From Mycoplasmoides pirum ATCC 25960 (lineage in GTDB: Bacteria > Bacillota_I > Bacilli_A > Mycoplasmatales > Mycoplasmoidaceae), in NCBI RefSeq assembly GCF_000685905.1, contig NZ_JMKZ01000001.1:186001-250000 (forward strand): 64,000 nt of DNA, given 5' to 3'. A program made the translations under genes and the position numbers. The notes beneath the pieces are model-generated. The model saw nothing but the letters and a program-made list of their open reading frames with translations. It was not told the origin of the DNA and did not search any database. Of the stretch, positions 13,319 to 23,874 are shown one piece after another (position 1 is the stretch's first letter; each line of letters opens with the position of its first letter).

Positions 13319-13885
13319 ATGAGCTTAAAACTTATAGTAGGATTAGGTAACCCTGGAGAAGAATATAAAAATACTCGACACAATGCTGGTTTCATGGTTA
13401 TTGATAAAATGATTGAAACACTAAATATCAAGTTAACATCTAATAAATTTAAAGGATTATATGCAAAATCTCAGTTTAATAATCAAGATTTTATAATTGC
13501 AAAACCTATGACATTTATGAATTTATCAGGCACATTTGTAAGAGAGTTAACTGATTTTTTTAAAATATGACCACAAAATATTTTAGTTATATATGATGAT
13601 TTTGCATTTGATTTAGGGCAGATTAAACTACGTCAAAAAGGATCATCAGGCGGTCATAATGGAATGGCAAATATTATTAAATGTATGAATACTGATAAAA
13701 TTAAAAGAATTAGATTTGGTGTTGGACCATTAAATCAAAATAATATATCTAATTTTGTTTTGAGTAAATTTAATTTATCAGATTATTTATTATTAGACAC
13801 AAGTATTGTTAAATCATCAGTTGCAGCTTTTAGTTTTTTAGAAGAATCTGATTTTTCAATTGTTATGAATAAGCATAATAAATAA
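13319..13885 (+). CDS. pth: Peptidyl-tRNA hydrolase
   Basis: Releases tRNA from prematurely dropped peptidyl-tRNA. It is 188 aa, the standard length. The N-terminal signature KLIVGLGNPGEEYKNTRHNA includes the catalytic His near residue 22. Substrate-binding Asn residues are in PMTFMNLSG and in GSSGGHNGMANI, and Asp of LVIYDDFAFDLG completes the active site. There is no obvious SD (A-rich AAAAAAAT precedes the ATG). tilS starts 3 nt after its stop, a linkage common in Firmicutes. Confidence 0.96.
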
Positions 13886-13888
13886 GTT

Positions 13889-14749
13889 ATGGAAAGATTG
13901 GTTATCGGTGTTTCTGGCGGACCAGATTCAATGGCATTATTAAATCATTATAAAAATCGTGATATAGTTGTATGCCATGTTAATTACAATTTAAGACCTA
14001 CAGCAATTCGCGACGAAAATATTGTTGTTGATTATTGTAAAAAAAACAATATTAAATATTTTGTGCTTCATGTTGATAGCAAAAACAAAACTCAAAAAAA
14101 CTTTCAAAATTGAGCACGTATTGTTCGTTACGATTTTATGCATAAAATTGCTAAAGAATATAATGCTTCAAGAATATTAATTGCACACAACCTTAATGAT
14201 TTTTTAGAAACTGCAATTATGCAATTAGAAAAAAATAAAAAAGTTCTTTATTTAGGAATTAAAAAACATTCTAAATATAAAGATATAGATATTTATCGAC
14301 CACTTATAAATGTTTGAAAAAAAGATATTTATAAATATTGTGAAAGTAACAATATTATTTATGGTTTAGATGAATCTAATAATTCATTAAAATATTATCG
14401 AAATTATATTAGATTTATATTATCTAAGTGAAGTCAAAATAAAATTGATTTTTTGTTAAAGAAAATAATTGATTTTAATCAAAAGCAAAGTAATTTAGTT
14501 AATCAAATTAATTCAATTTATAAAAAATGAAAAAAAGATATGAATGTTGATTATATTTTGAAATACTCACCCGAAATTATTTCATCTGTAATTTATGAAT
14601 TGTTTAAAGATAATGAAATTAAATATAATTTAAATAAATTTAATGCTGTTTTAATTTTGATGCAAAAAAACAATCCCAATAAATATTTTCGAATCGGAAA
14701 TAACAAAAAAATAGTGGTTAAAAATAAAAAATTATTAATTGTAAATTAA
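13889..14749 (+). CDS. tilS: tRNA(Ile) lysidine synthase
   Basis: Converts C34 of the CAU-anticodon isoleucine tRNA to lysidine so that it reads AUA, an essential function in such an AT-rich genome. The PP-loop ATPase motif SGGPDSMALL is at residues 9-18; CHVNYNLRP and AHNLNDFLETAIMQL are the other core motifs. At 286 aa it lacks most of the C-terminal domain of E. coli TilS, typical for mycoplasmas. Many TGA codons read as Trp. It starts 3 nt after pth. Confidence 0.93.
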
Positions 14750-14792
14750 GCAAAAATTTAATTTAAAAAATTAAGTGTTATATTGCTTTAAC

Positions 14793-14821
14793 TTGCTTTT
14801 TATCATTTTTTTTAATAAAAT
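14793..14821 (+). promoter_or_regulatory. Candidate promoter of the 14893 lipoprotein gene, with T8 in the spacer
   Basis: TTGCTT (14793-14798) and TAAAAT (14816-14821) are 17 nt apart, and the spacer contains eight consecutive T. Assignment is by pattern only. Confidence 0.45.
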
Positions 14822-14892
14822 CTATAGACCTAATTCAATAAACATTTTTGTTTCATTTGCGAAAATAATTTTGAATGGTTGGAGAAAATAAG

Positions 14893-17463
14893 ATGAAAAA
14901 GAAATTAAGGTTATCGACAAAATTATTGTTGAGTTCGTTAGCGTTTTCAACAATTTTATTGTCTGCAATCATAATTCCTGTAAGTTGTTCTAATTCAGAC
15001 AATAATAGCAATAATGGAACAAATACACCCCCTAGTAATGGTGGTTCAGGCGACAATGGTAGTGGTGGTTCAGGCGACAATGGTAATGGTGGTGGTTCAA
15101 ATGGTGGTGGAACTACTGCGCCAACAAATAAATTCGTTACACCAAATAGTGAATTAAATAAATCTAATAATGCTACAAAGAGATATGATTTATTTAACTC
15201 TTATTTAGATAGAATTAATGTTTCTTCTGTTAATTCTTATAATTTATCAAACAAAACAAGTACTTCATACCCCAATAGTGTATTAAACCAAATACCTACA
15301 TTGAAAGATGATTTATGAAGACCAACAACTAAGACAGATACATTTAAAGAAATTGTTAAATTAAGTTCTTTTGCAGATCAATTTATAGATGAAACATTAA
15401 ATTTTGATAATTTTGTGGTAACAGGTGGTGATTTTGCGATTTTAGGGTCTGATTTAATACCACAATTTAAAACAGCTCTACAAGAACAAAAAGATTGAAT
15501 TAGAAATGCTTATGATTCTACTACTGGTGGTTCTAAGTGAGATAATAATTTTAAATTAGAAAATTCAGCAGCATCAAATAAATCTAAAGTTTGAGATTTT
15601 ACAAGTAAACCAAGAGCTAGTCAAAGAGAATGGGTTATTAATACATGCCAATTGTATTTGCCAACTGATCATTTAAATTTAAGTTTAAATGAATCAGGTA
15701 ATGTTGTTCTTCAAAGCACAACTAATGATTTTTCAACATCAAATACTGGTAATCTAAATAGTATTAATAGTGCAAATGTAAATCAATACCCACGATTAGA
15801 GTTAAAATTAACAAATAATACTACAATTTATTGTTTCTTTAAACAAGGAAAAATAAATTTACCAAGTGATTTGTTTGGCAATTTTTCAAAATATTATGGA
15901 AGTATTATTGATGATAAACCTATATTAGAAAACAGCATTAATGATATTTTCAAAAAGTATGAATCACTTTTAGGAAATGAAGGTTCAAATAATTATGGTT
16001 TAACATTATGAAACCAATATGTTGTTAATGCAAAAGACGAAAACGAAAATCACATTAAAAAGCAATTGAACAAACAAGACCCTGTTGCTATCCCTGGTAG
16101 TATGGGTACAAATTCAAGTATTCTTAATTGAATAAATAATAATGCAAGTAAATCTTCAAGAAATGTAAGATCCCTTAATTCACAAGATAGAATTTTGTCT
16201 TCTGATGGAGTTGAATTTTCAAATTTAAATGCTCCTTATTATAGAACAACAATTGAAAAAGAAGGTATAGTTGTTAATTCATTCAAATTCCACGGTGGTT
16301 TTAATGATAGAAGTAGCATTTATGAATTGAAATTAAACATTAATGGATTTAAATTTGAACACAAATTAGGTAATATTTTTGCGCCAAATGAAGATGTAAT
16401 AAATCAATTAAAACCATTTATTCGTTTGGCTGAAGGAAGTGTACTTTTAAAAAATGATGGTACAAAATTAAACTTTCCTACAAATTCATGATTAGATGCT
16501 ACCGCTTTAATTGATATGAATTCATTTTATGATTTTTGAAATAATTTAATAATATTTAATGGTTCATATAATAATGATTTTGCTGCAAATAACAAAAAAT
16601 TACTTGATATCAATAATGATGCTTCTAATACTGATAAAATAAAAATGTGAAATGCTAATGTAACATATTCAGCAAATGCTGGTTCTAAAGCAAATGAAAA
16701 TGTTCAAGATATTATTAAAAATAATATGAATATAAATAAATCAGCATTAGCTAGTTATATTGTTGATAATATAAATTCTAATTCTGTTTTCACAAACGGT
16801 CAGGATCATACTACAAAATTAGAAGGTGAATACAAAACAGTTTTAAATAATCCAGTGTTGCCAACAAACGTTTCTTCATTAACTCAATTAAGAAGCAAAA
16901 TAGAAAATGCTTCATCAATTAAATTTGCAGATAATATAGAAAATATCAATAAACAAAAAATGTTTGCTTTTAATAATAATGTTGAAGCAACAACAAATAC
17001 TAATACAACTTGAACTGAAATTTTAAATGATACTAATGGTAGTAAAACGGGCGCAAGTATTCGTATTGAAATGGATTTAGGTGCTGATACTACTTCCGCA
17101 CAATCAAGTAAAGCCGGAGATAAATTAATTGGTTTAGTTTATTTTGGGGACAATTCTAATAATTCAAATATTAAAAATATTAATTTTAATTTCTGTAGTG
17201 ATGAAAGTCGATACTTGTTTATTAACACAAATAAAACACCAGAAAATGTTAAAAATCCTATTTCGAATCTTCAAAATTATCCAATAGGAGAAATGATTCA
17301 AAATTTATCAAAAACAATATCTGTTGTATTTATTCAACAAGAAACAAATGTTTCAACAAGCACTACTTCACCCAAAGCTTGAGGATTTGCATTAGGTAAT
17401 ATAAATTCTTCTAATGATAAGACAATAATTCTTCCAAAAGGAATATTTGCTTCTACAATATAA
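14893..17463 (+). CDS. Large surface lipoprotein, function unknown
   Basis: An 856-residue lipoprotein. The signal peptide has a KKKLRLSTK basic start, a hydrophobic core and lipobox VSC|SNS with the Cys near residue 34. A flexible Gly/Ser/Asn/Asp linker follows (about residues 37-78), including two 24-bp tandem repeats. The rest is a globular, Asn/Ser/Thr-rich extracellular region without a second membrane segment. The size and style fit the large lipoprotein families of the M. pneumoniae group (MG067-like), but I do not recognise a specific domain. ATG at 14893 is chosen over 14875 because TTGGAGAAA lies just upstream. It has its own terminator. Confidence 0.85.
15040..15087 (+). repeat. 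Two tandem 24-bp repeats in lipoprotein linker
   Basis: GGTGGTTCAGGCGACAATGG plus four more bases occurs twice head to tail, with one difference near the end. It encodes (GGSGDNGS/N)2 and is flanked by further GGN/GGS codons. Confidence 0.85.
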
Positions 17464-17494
17464 CATTTAGAAAAAAATTATTTAAAAATAATTC

Positions 17495-17538
17495 AAAACT
17501 TAGATTTTATTTATAACTTAATAAAATCTAAGTTTTTT
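17495..17538 (+). terminator. Terminator after the large lipoprotein
   Basis: A 16-bp perfect stem (AAAACTTAGATTTTAT with ATAAAATCTAAGTTTT), 10-nt loop and T run. Confidence 0.9.
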
Positions 17539-17631
17539 ATTTTTATAAAGTTTGCATTTTCAATTTTAAATTTTAAAATTTTATAATTAATAAAATTAAA
17601 TTTACATATAAATCATATAGTGTAGATAACA

Positions 17632-18696
17632 ATGAAATTAAAAAGAATTGTTTCAGGAATTCAATCTAGTGGTAGATTACATTTAGGTAATTATTTAGGT
17701 TCAATTAGTAATTTTGCTAAATTACAAAATGAATATGAAATGTTTTTATTTGTTGCTGATTTACATGCAATAACTGTAGATTTTGATCCAAGTTCTATTT
17801 CAAATAATAAATTGGATATTGTTACTACATATTTAGCTAGTTCAATAAATCCACAGAAAGTTAATATTTTTATTCAAAGTGAAGTGTTAGAACACACTGC
17901 TTTGAGTTATATATTGATGTGTCATACTAATTTAGGTGAATTGGAAAGAATGACCCAATATAAAGCTAAAATATCTGATCAATCATTAAAACAAGATAAT
18001 AATACTCTAAGAATACCAACAGGTCTTTTGATATACCCGACATTAATGGCTGCTGATATTTTACTTTATCAATCAAATTTGGTTCCAGTAGGAGCCGATC
18101 AAAAACAACATATTGAATTAACTAGAGATATTGCTATAAGATTTAATGCTAAATATGGAGACACTTTTCAAGTACCTGAACCATGAATCCCAAAAATAGG
18201 TAATAGAATAATGGATTTAACTGATGCCACAAAAAAAATGTCGAAATCATCTAAAAGTCATAAAGGTGTTATTTTTTTAGATGAATCAATTGATTCTATT
18301 AAACAAAAAATTAAATCAGCTAAAACTGATTCACTAGATCAAGTAAAATTTAATCCAACAAATCAACCAAATATTACTAATTTAATAAATATCTATATTT
18401 CTTCTATAAATGATCCGATAAATTTCAATTTAAGAAAAAAATTATTTAATGTGAATAACGAAATTGTTTATCAAGATGTAGAACAAAAATATAAAAATCA
18501 AGACTACCGAAATTTTAAAAATGATTTAACAGAAATAGTTGTTGGATTAGTTTTAGAAATTCAAAAAAATAAAAACAAATATAAGGATATTAAAGTTTTA
18601 AATCAAATTCTTAATGAAGGAAAATTAAAAGCACAAGCAATTGCCAAGCAAACTTTGGAGATAGTATATGAAAAAATTGGATTTACAATTAAATAA
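17632..18696 (+). CDS. trpS: Tryptophanyl-tRNA synthetase
   Basis: Class I aminoacyl-tRNA synthetase, 354 aa. The HIGH-equivalent is [11 protein letters not shown] at residues 15-25 and the KMSKS motif reads KKMSKSSKS near residue 202. [16 protein letters not shown] is the tryptophan-pocket/dimer region diagnostic for TrpRS rather than TyrRS. In this code-4 organism it must charge both the UGG- and UGA-reading tRNA-Trp. It overlaps the downstream HAD gene by 29 bases if that gene's first ATG is used. Confidence 0.96.
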
Positions 18697-19570
18697 TCAA
18701 AAACTAATTTTAAAAAAAATGAAAAGAAAAATGTTGATAATTTCAGATTTAGATGGAACATTGTTAGATAATAAATCTAAACTATCTCAATTTACTATTG
18801 ATGTAGTTAAAAAAATTGTTCAACAAGGTCATCTATTTTGTATTGCAACAGGTAGAAGTGCAAAGGGTTCAATTGATATTTATAATCAATTAGGTCTTAA
18901 TACTGTATTAATAAATTTAAATGGATCTTATATTTGACATCCAAAAGATAAAGATTTATTACCGATCAATATTGCTTTTAATAAAAATTTAATTCGACAA
19001 TTAGTATTAGAAAAAAATATTTTTCAACATCTAAATAATATAATTGCTGAATCACATAATGCAATGTATATTTTGAAAAAACCAACAGAAAAAAATGAAA
19101 TAAAAGAATTAAATGAATTATTTAGAATTGATATGAATATTACTGATAATCAATTTTTTGGTAAAAATCATCTATTGAATATGAAAGTTGATCCAAACAC
19201 AGCATTGTTACAACTTAAAAATTCCAAATATCTTGATGAAGTTGTTTATTATATAAAACAAAGATTTAATACATTTGTTGTAAGAAGTTGGTCATTACCT
19301 AATTCGGGAAATGTTATTGAAATAAACACTAAATTTGCTAATAAAGGAAATGGTGTTGAATTTTTAGAAAGTTATTACGGAATTCAAAGAGATAGTACTA
19401 TTAGTTTTGGTGATGGCGAAAACGATGTTGATTTACTTCGAAAAGTACGATTTAGTTATGCTATGAAAAATGGTTCTAGTGCTGCTAAATTAATGGCTAG
19501 ATATATTACTTCTAATACAAATGATAAAGATGGTGTTGCTTTAGAATTGAAAAAAATATTTATGAGATAA
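18668..19570 (+). CDS. Cof-type HAD-superfamily phosphatase
   Basis: A sugar-phosphate or nucleotide phosphatase of the Cof/YidA class, cytosolic, 300 aa from the first ATG. HAD motif I is ISDLDGTLLDNKSK, motif II CIATGRSAKG, motif III Lys in NKGNGVEFL, and motif IV SFGDGENDVDLL with the two Asp residues. ATG 18668 has a strong GGAG 7-8 nt upstream, inside trpS; but the HAD fold only begins at about residue 22, and ATG 18719 or 18731 would give the usual short N-terminus without an SD. The substrate is unknown. Confidence 0.9.
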
Positions 19571-19602
19571 AAAAAGAAATATGCACCATAAGATGCATAT
19601 TT
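19571..19602 (-). terminator. Terminator hairpin, T run on minus strand
   Basis: A perfect 10-bp stem GAAATATGCA / TGCATATTTC with an 8-nt loop. On the minus strand it is followed by TTTCTTTTTTT, so it ends a minus-strand transcript; on the plus strand there is no T run. Confidence 0.75.
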
Positions 19603-19658
19603 CATGTTTAAACTAAAAACTTAAATCTGTAATCTCTTATTAAAATACATTTACTTAC

Positions 19659-19787
19659 TTATTTAGTCATTTTATGTTTAGAAGAAGATTCTTTGTGTTC
19701 CATTTCATCTTCTTCATCCGTCATAGGCATTGTTGCTTTTTTATGCATTTTGGATTTTGGTTTCTTTTGAATCATGTTTGATAACAT
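19659..19787 (-). CDS. Small highly charged protein (42 aa), hypothetical
   Basis: A short minus-strand ORF: MLSNMIQKKPKSKMHKKATM then an acidic block TDEEDEMEH and a basic Ser/Lys end. It is noticeably richer in G/C than the AT-only DNA around it, and a minus-strand terminator lies 57 nt beyond its stop. It has no hydrophobic segment. The start lacks a strong SD (AAAGA just upstream). I do not recognise it. The terminator and composition argue for a real expressed gene, but coding potential is unproven at this length. Confidence 0.5.
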   Translation of the reverse strand: MLSNMIQKKPKSKMHKKATMPMTDEEDEMEHKESSSKHKMTK

Positions 19788-20076
19788 TCTTTCATTTTTT
19801 TTATTTTCACAATCAATTATGTACTCTTAAAAAATAAATAGATTAAATGTGCTTAATTATTTTGTTTGTTAAAACAATATTTATAAGATTATTTAAATAC
19901 ATAGGTTTGTTTTATTTATTATTGTTATTTTTTAAATGAATAAATTTTTAATTATCTTGATATAAAAATTATTAAATTTGATAAAATAAATTGATATTTT
20001 TAATCGTTTTATATTTTGTTTTGTAACAAATTGACATAATATAATTTATTTCTTTAAACAAGGTAAACATTATTTT
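19788..20076. other. AT-rich intergenic region with rpmE promoter
   Basis: No gene seen. The rpmE -10 box TATAAT is at 20040-20045. A consensus TTGACA at 20031 is too close to it to be its -35 element. Confidence 0.55.
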
Positions 20077-20376
20077 ATGAAAAAAGATATTCATTTAAAA
20101 ACTACAGATACATTATTTACGTGTGCATCATGTAATACAAAATTTAATATTACTTCGACATTAGAAGCAAATGAAGTAACAATTGATATTTGCAGTCATT
20201 GCCATCCTTTTTATATTGGTGGAACATCGCAACAAAATATTAAAGGTAGAGCTGAAAAATTATCTTCAAAATTTGCTACTGGCAAAGAAACTATTAATAA
20301 TTCTTTTGTAAAAAAAGTTAAAGAAAAATTATTCAAAAAATCATCTAAACAACCTAAAACATTAGAAGATCTTTAG
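20077..20376 (+). CDS. rpmE: 50S ribosomal protein L31
   Basis: A zinc-containing large-subunit protein, 99 aa. It has CASCNTKFNITST and ICSHCHPFYIGG, so both Cys-x-x-Cys pairs of the C+ (zinc-binding) L31 form are present, at residues 16-19 and 38-41. The basic C-terminal extension is longer than in E. coli, as usual in mycoplasmas. It is a single-gene unit with its own promoter and a terminator directly after it. Confidence 0.95.
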   Translation: MKKDIHLKTTDTLFTCASCNTKFNITSTLEANEVTIDICSHCHPFYIGGTSQQNIKGRAEKLSSKFATGKETINNSFVKKVKEKLFKKSSKQPKTLEDL

Positions 20377-20392
20377 ATAATATTGTTTAATT

Positions 20393-20425
20393 TAAAAGTG
20401 GCACATTTAATTGTGCTACTTTTCT
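20393..20425 (+). terminator. Terminator of rpmE
   Basis: Stem AAAAGTGGCAC / GTGCTACTTTT (one mismatch) with T-rich tail. Confidence 0.75.
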
Positions 20426-20453
20426 ATTTTATTTAATAATTTTTAGGAATTTT

Positions 20454-21533
20454 ATGGAATATAATAAACAACTTTTTCAAGCTTTAAAAAACATACAAGA
20501 AAATGCAAAAAAATTAGAAATAGAATTAGAAAATATAGGTAGCAATATCAAACGTGCTAATGAAATTAATCGTGAATTAAAGCACAAACAAAAATTGTTA
20601 TTTAAATTTCAAATATATGAAAAACTAATTAATCAAGGCTTAGAATCTGAAAAAATTTTGAATGATTCTTCAATGAAAGAATTTTATGAAATGGCTCAAA
20701 AAGATTTAGATGCCTCTAAAAATGAAATACCTAGTTTGGAACAAGAATTAAAAGTTTTATTATTACCTATTGATCCTAATGATGATAAATCTGTTATTGT
20801 TGAAATTAGACCCGCTGCTGGTGGTGATGAATCATCAATTTTTGTAGGAAATGTTTTTGATATGTATAAAGCGTATTGTGATTCTCAAAAATGGCAAATA
20901 AAAATTTTAGAATCACAAACAACCAGTGTTGGATATGGATTTATTGTTTTTGAAATTAATGGTGAAGATGTTTATGCAAAAATGAAATTTGAATCAGGAG
21001 TTCATAGAGTTCAAAGAGTTCCTGCAACAGAAGCTAAAGGTAGAGTTCATACTTCAACAATAACTGTTGCTGTTTTGCCGCAACAAGATGAAGTTGAAAT
21101 TCAAATTAATCCTGCTGATTTAAGAATTGATACATATCGAGCATCTGGTGCTGGCGGTCAACATGTTAATCGAACAGAATCAGCTGTTAGAATAACACAT
21201 TTACCAACTGGTATTGCAGTTTCATGTCAAGAAGGAAAATCACAAATTTCTAATAGAGAAACAGCAATGAAAATGTTAAGAACTAAATTATGAGAAAAAG
21301 CACAAAACGAACAAAATGAAAATTTATCTTCATTAAGACGCTCTCAAGTAGGTACTGGAGATCGTGCTGAAAAAATACGCACTTATAATTATCCACAAAA
21401 TCGAGTTACAGATCATCGTATAGGTTTAACAATAAATAATTTAAGTTCATTTATGATGGGCGATTTGGATGAATTAATTGAAAATCTTCGAGCAAATGAA
21501 CAAGCAGAAAAAATGAAAGAATTTGCTTTGTAA
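20454..21533 (+). CDS. prfA: Peptide chain release factor 1
   Basis: Terminates translation at UAA and UAG. It is the only release factor needed in an organism where UGA is Trp. 359 aa. The GGQ motif is in [14 protein letters not shown] near residue 233, and the stop-codon-reading PxT motif appears as [14 protein letters not shown]. One TGA codon (21291) is Trp. The prmC start ATG overlaps the stop (TAATG); PrmC methylates the GGQ glutamine of this protein, so enzyme and substrate are translationally coupled. Confidence 0.97.
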
Positions 21534-22372
21534 TGACATTTTTAGAGTTACAAAATAAATTTAAAGATTTTAATAATGAACCAGTTTTTTATGAATTAAT
21601 TTTTTTTATTTCTAACAAAATTAAAAATAAAACAGATTTAATTTTATTTAGAGATAATAAAATAGATTTTAATCTTAATAAATTTAAATATCTTATGAAT
21701 CAATATTTTGTTAAAAAAGTTCCATTAGGTTATATTACAAATGAAACTATTTTTTTTCAAAATAAATTTTTTGTTAATGAAAATGTATTGATTCCTAGAG
21801 AAGACACAGAAACTGTTTTAAAAAAATTTGTTTTATATGTTAAAAAAACAAATTACCAAAATAAAAATATTTTAGATTTATGTACAGGCAGTGGTTGCAT
21901 AGCTTTGAGTTTATCTAAAATTTTTCCTAATAATAAAATTTATGGTTCAGATATTTCTAGTAAAGCTTTATTAGTAGCAAAGCAAAATAAAAAAATTTTT
22001 AAAGCAAAAAATGTTTTTTTTATTAAAGCTAATTTTTTAGATTGCTTGAAAAAAATAAACAAATCTATTGATTATTTAATATGCAATCCACCATATATTG
22101 ATAAAAATGATTTAGATATAAATTCTAGTGTTAATTTATATGAACCTAAAAAAGCTTTATATTCATCAAAAAAAGGGTTAAAATTTTATATAGATTTTTT
22201 AAATTTTGCTATTAATAACAAATGATATCCAAAAATTTGTTGTTTTGAATTTGGTTTTAAACAAAAAGAACAAATTAAAGATATATTTAAACCAATATCA
22301 AAAATTTATAAAATTCATTATTTTAATGATGATAATAATTTACCTAGATGTACCATCTTAATTAGGAAATAA
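21533..22372 (+). CDS. prmC: Release factor glutamine methyltransferase
   Basis: SAM-dependent N5-glutamine methyltransferase acting on the GGQ of PrfA, 279 aa. The N-terminal helical substrate domain contains KVPLGYITNETIFFQNKFFV and IPREDTETV. SAM motif I is ILDLCTGSGCIALSL, and the catalytic NPPY occurs in LICNPPYIDKND. The end is divergent and ends in CTILIRK. The ATG overlaps the prfA stop by one base. It heads a run of short overlaps through tkt. Confidence 0.95.
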
Positions 22373-22378
22373 CCATTT

Positions 22379-22945
22379 ATGCAAGTTTATGAATTAAATG
22401 AAATAGATTCAATAATTTATGAATTAAAAAGTGGTCGAGCAATAATTATAGAAACTGATACTCAATTAGGTTTATTATCATTAAATCCCAAATTGATTTA
22501 TGCAATTAAAAAACGGCCAAGATTTAAAGAATTAATTCGTTTTATCTATGACTCATCACAAGTTGAAACTGATTATTATTTATTTCACAAACTGGCAAAT
22601 CGTTTTTGGCCCGGGCCATTAACATTAATTATTAATAAAATTAGTTATCGAATTCCTGATCATCCTATATTATTAGAAATATTAAAAAAAATTAATGTTA
22701 TTTATTCTTCAAGTGCAAATGTTTCTTCACAAAATCCACTTAAAACTTCTCTTGATGCTTTCAAAATAAAAAGATTTTTAAAATATGAAAAAGATTTAGT
22801 TGTGATTAAGGGAAATGAATATTCTAGTATTCCTTCGACTATTTTTAACGTTGATAGTGGTAAAATCATACGTAAAGGTCTTATGTATGATGAGTTGGTG
22901 CAGTTTTTAAAGGATAATAAAATCGATTATGAAGAAAACTACTAA
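22379..22945 (+). CDS. tsaC: Threonylcarbamoyl-AMP synthase (Sua5/YciO/YrdC family)
   Basis: Makes threonylcarbamoyl-AMP from Thr, bicarbonate and ATP for the t6A pathway completed by TsaD. 188 aa, the single-domain form. Family features: IIIETDTQLGLLS near residue 22, the KKRPRFKEL loop with the nucleotide-binding Lys/Arg, FWPGPLTLIINK, and SSSANVSSQNPL. TDTQLGLLS differs from the usual TDTVYGLG. It overlaps rpiB by 17 bases. Confidence 0.9.
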   Translation: MQVYELNEIDSIIYELKSGRAIIIETDTQLGLLSLNPKLIYAIKKRPRFKELIRFIYDSSQVETDYYLFHKLANRFWPGPLTLIINKISYRIPDHPILLEILKKINVIYSSSANVSSQNPLKTSLDAFKIKRFLKYEKDLVVIKGNEYSSIPSTIFNVDSGKIIRKGLMYDELVQFLKDNKIDYEENY

Positions 22946-23408
22946 ATTAAAAACTATTTATATCGGTGCTGATCACACTGGATTTGATGCAAAAAACAAA
23001 ATTATTGCATATCTAAAAGATAAAAATTATATAGTTAAAGATATGGGCGGAACTAGTCCAACTGCTCCAGATGATTATCCTGATTTTGGCTATGCTGTAA
23101 GTTCAAATGTTGCTAAAGACAAAAATAATTTAGGCATAGCAATATGTGGAACAGGAGTTGGAATTTGTATTGCATCAAATAAAATTAAAGGAATTAGAGC
23201 AGCTTTAGTTTACGATCCAAAAGTTGCTGATTTAGCAGTTCGCCATGATAATGCAAATGTTTTATGCCTTGCTGCCAGAATCACAAATATTAAAAAAATG
23301 TTTGAAATAATTGATATTTTTTTATCAAGTAAATTTGAAAAAGGTCGTCATTTAAGAAGAGTTAATAAAATAACTAAAATTGAGAATAACAAATATGAAA
23401 AAAAATAA
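22929..23408 (+). CDS. rpiB: Ribose-5-phosphate isomerase B
   Basis: Interconverts ribose-5-P and ribulose-5-P. 159 aa. Active-site motifs IGADHTGFDAKNKI, CGTGVGICIASNKIKGIRAA (catalytic Cys) and RHDNANVLCLAARI (His/Asn) are all intact. It sits two genes upstream of transketolase, giving the non-oxidative pentose phosphate branch in one operon. Start ATG is inside the end of tsaC, and its own end overlaps the next gene by 14 bases. Confidence 0.96.
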   Translation: MKKTTKLKTIYIGADHTGFDAKNKIIAYLKDKNYIVKDMGGTSPTAPDDYPDFGYAVSSNVAKDKNNLGIAICGTGVGICIASNKIKGIRAALVYDPKVADLAVRHDNANVLCLAARITNIKKMFEIIDIFLSSKFEKGRHLRRVNKITKIENNKYEKK

Positions 23409-23874
23409 AACAGAAAATTTAACTATTGAACAAAAGAAAAATCTTAAAAAATTGCATATAACATGAATAGCGATGGGAATCTTGTTAGTTGCTATGATTT
23501 TATTTGCAATGTATGGATTTGCAGCTTACTTGTATCCAGTTGATAACAATGGTCAATTTCTTAATCAACCATCATTAACTTTTATTAATTTTTCAGAAAA
23601 TTTTGGACCTATTGGTCAAGAAGTTACAAATGGAGGTTTAGAAGGTCAAACTGTAGGCATCTATATATCACCATTCGTTCAAAATAGCAATATTCGTTTA
23701 ATGTTGGCTTTCTTTTCAGTTATTTCATTTTTAGGTTTTTTATTATCTTGTTTTATGAGTTTCTTTTATTATATGAATTCTCGTAATGTTCCAAATAAAA
23801 CAAAAGATAAATACAAAGATAGTATTGATTACAAAAAAGAACAAAAAAAGGTAAAAATGCATGCAAAAAAATAA
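23395..23874 (+). CDS. Two-span membrane protein, function unknown
   Basis: 159 aa. A Lys-rich cytoplasmic N-terminus, membrane segment 1 (MGILLVAMILFAMYGFAAYL), an extracytoplasmic loop of about 60 residues rich in Asn/Gly, membrane segment 2 (LMLAFFSVISFLGFLLSCFM), and a charged tail ([14 protein letters not shown]). No family recognised. ATG 23395 lies within rpiB and keeps the basic N-terminus; the internal ATG at 23473 would remove it. It overlaps tkt by 14 bases, so it is translated within the operon. Confidence 0.8.

Noticed and set aside
20031-20045. TTGACA + TATAAT as an rpmE promoter pair
   Set aside because: Only three bases separate them, so they cannot be the -35 and -10 of one promoter; only the TATAAT is kept.
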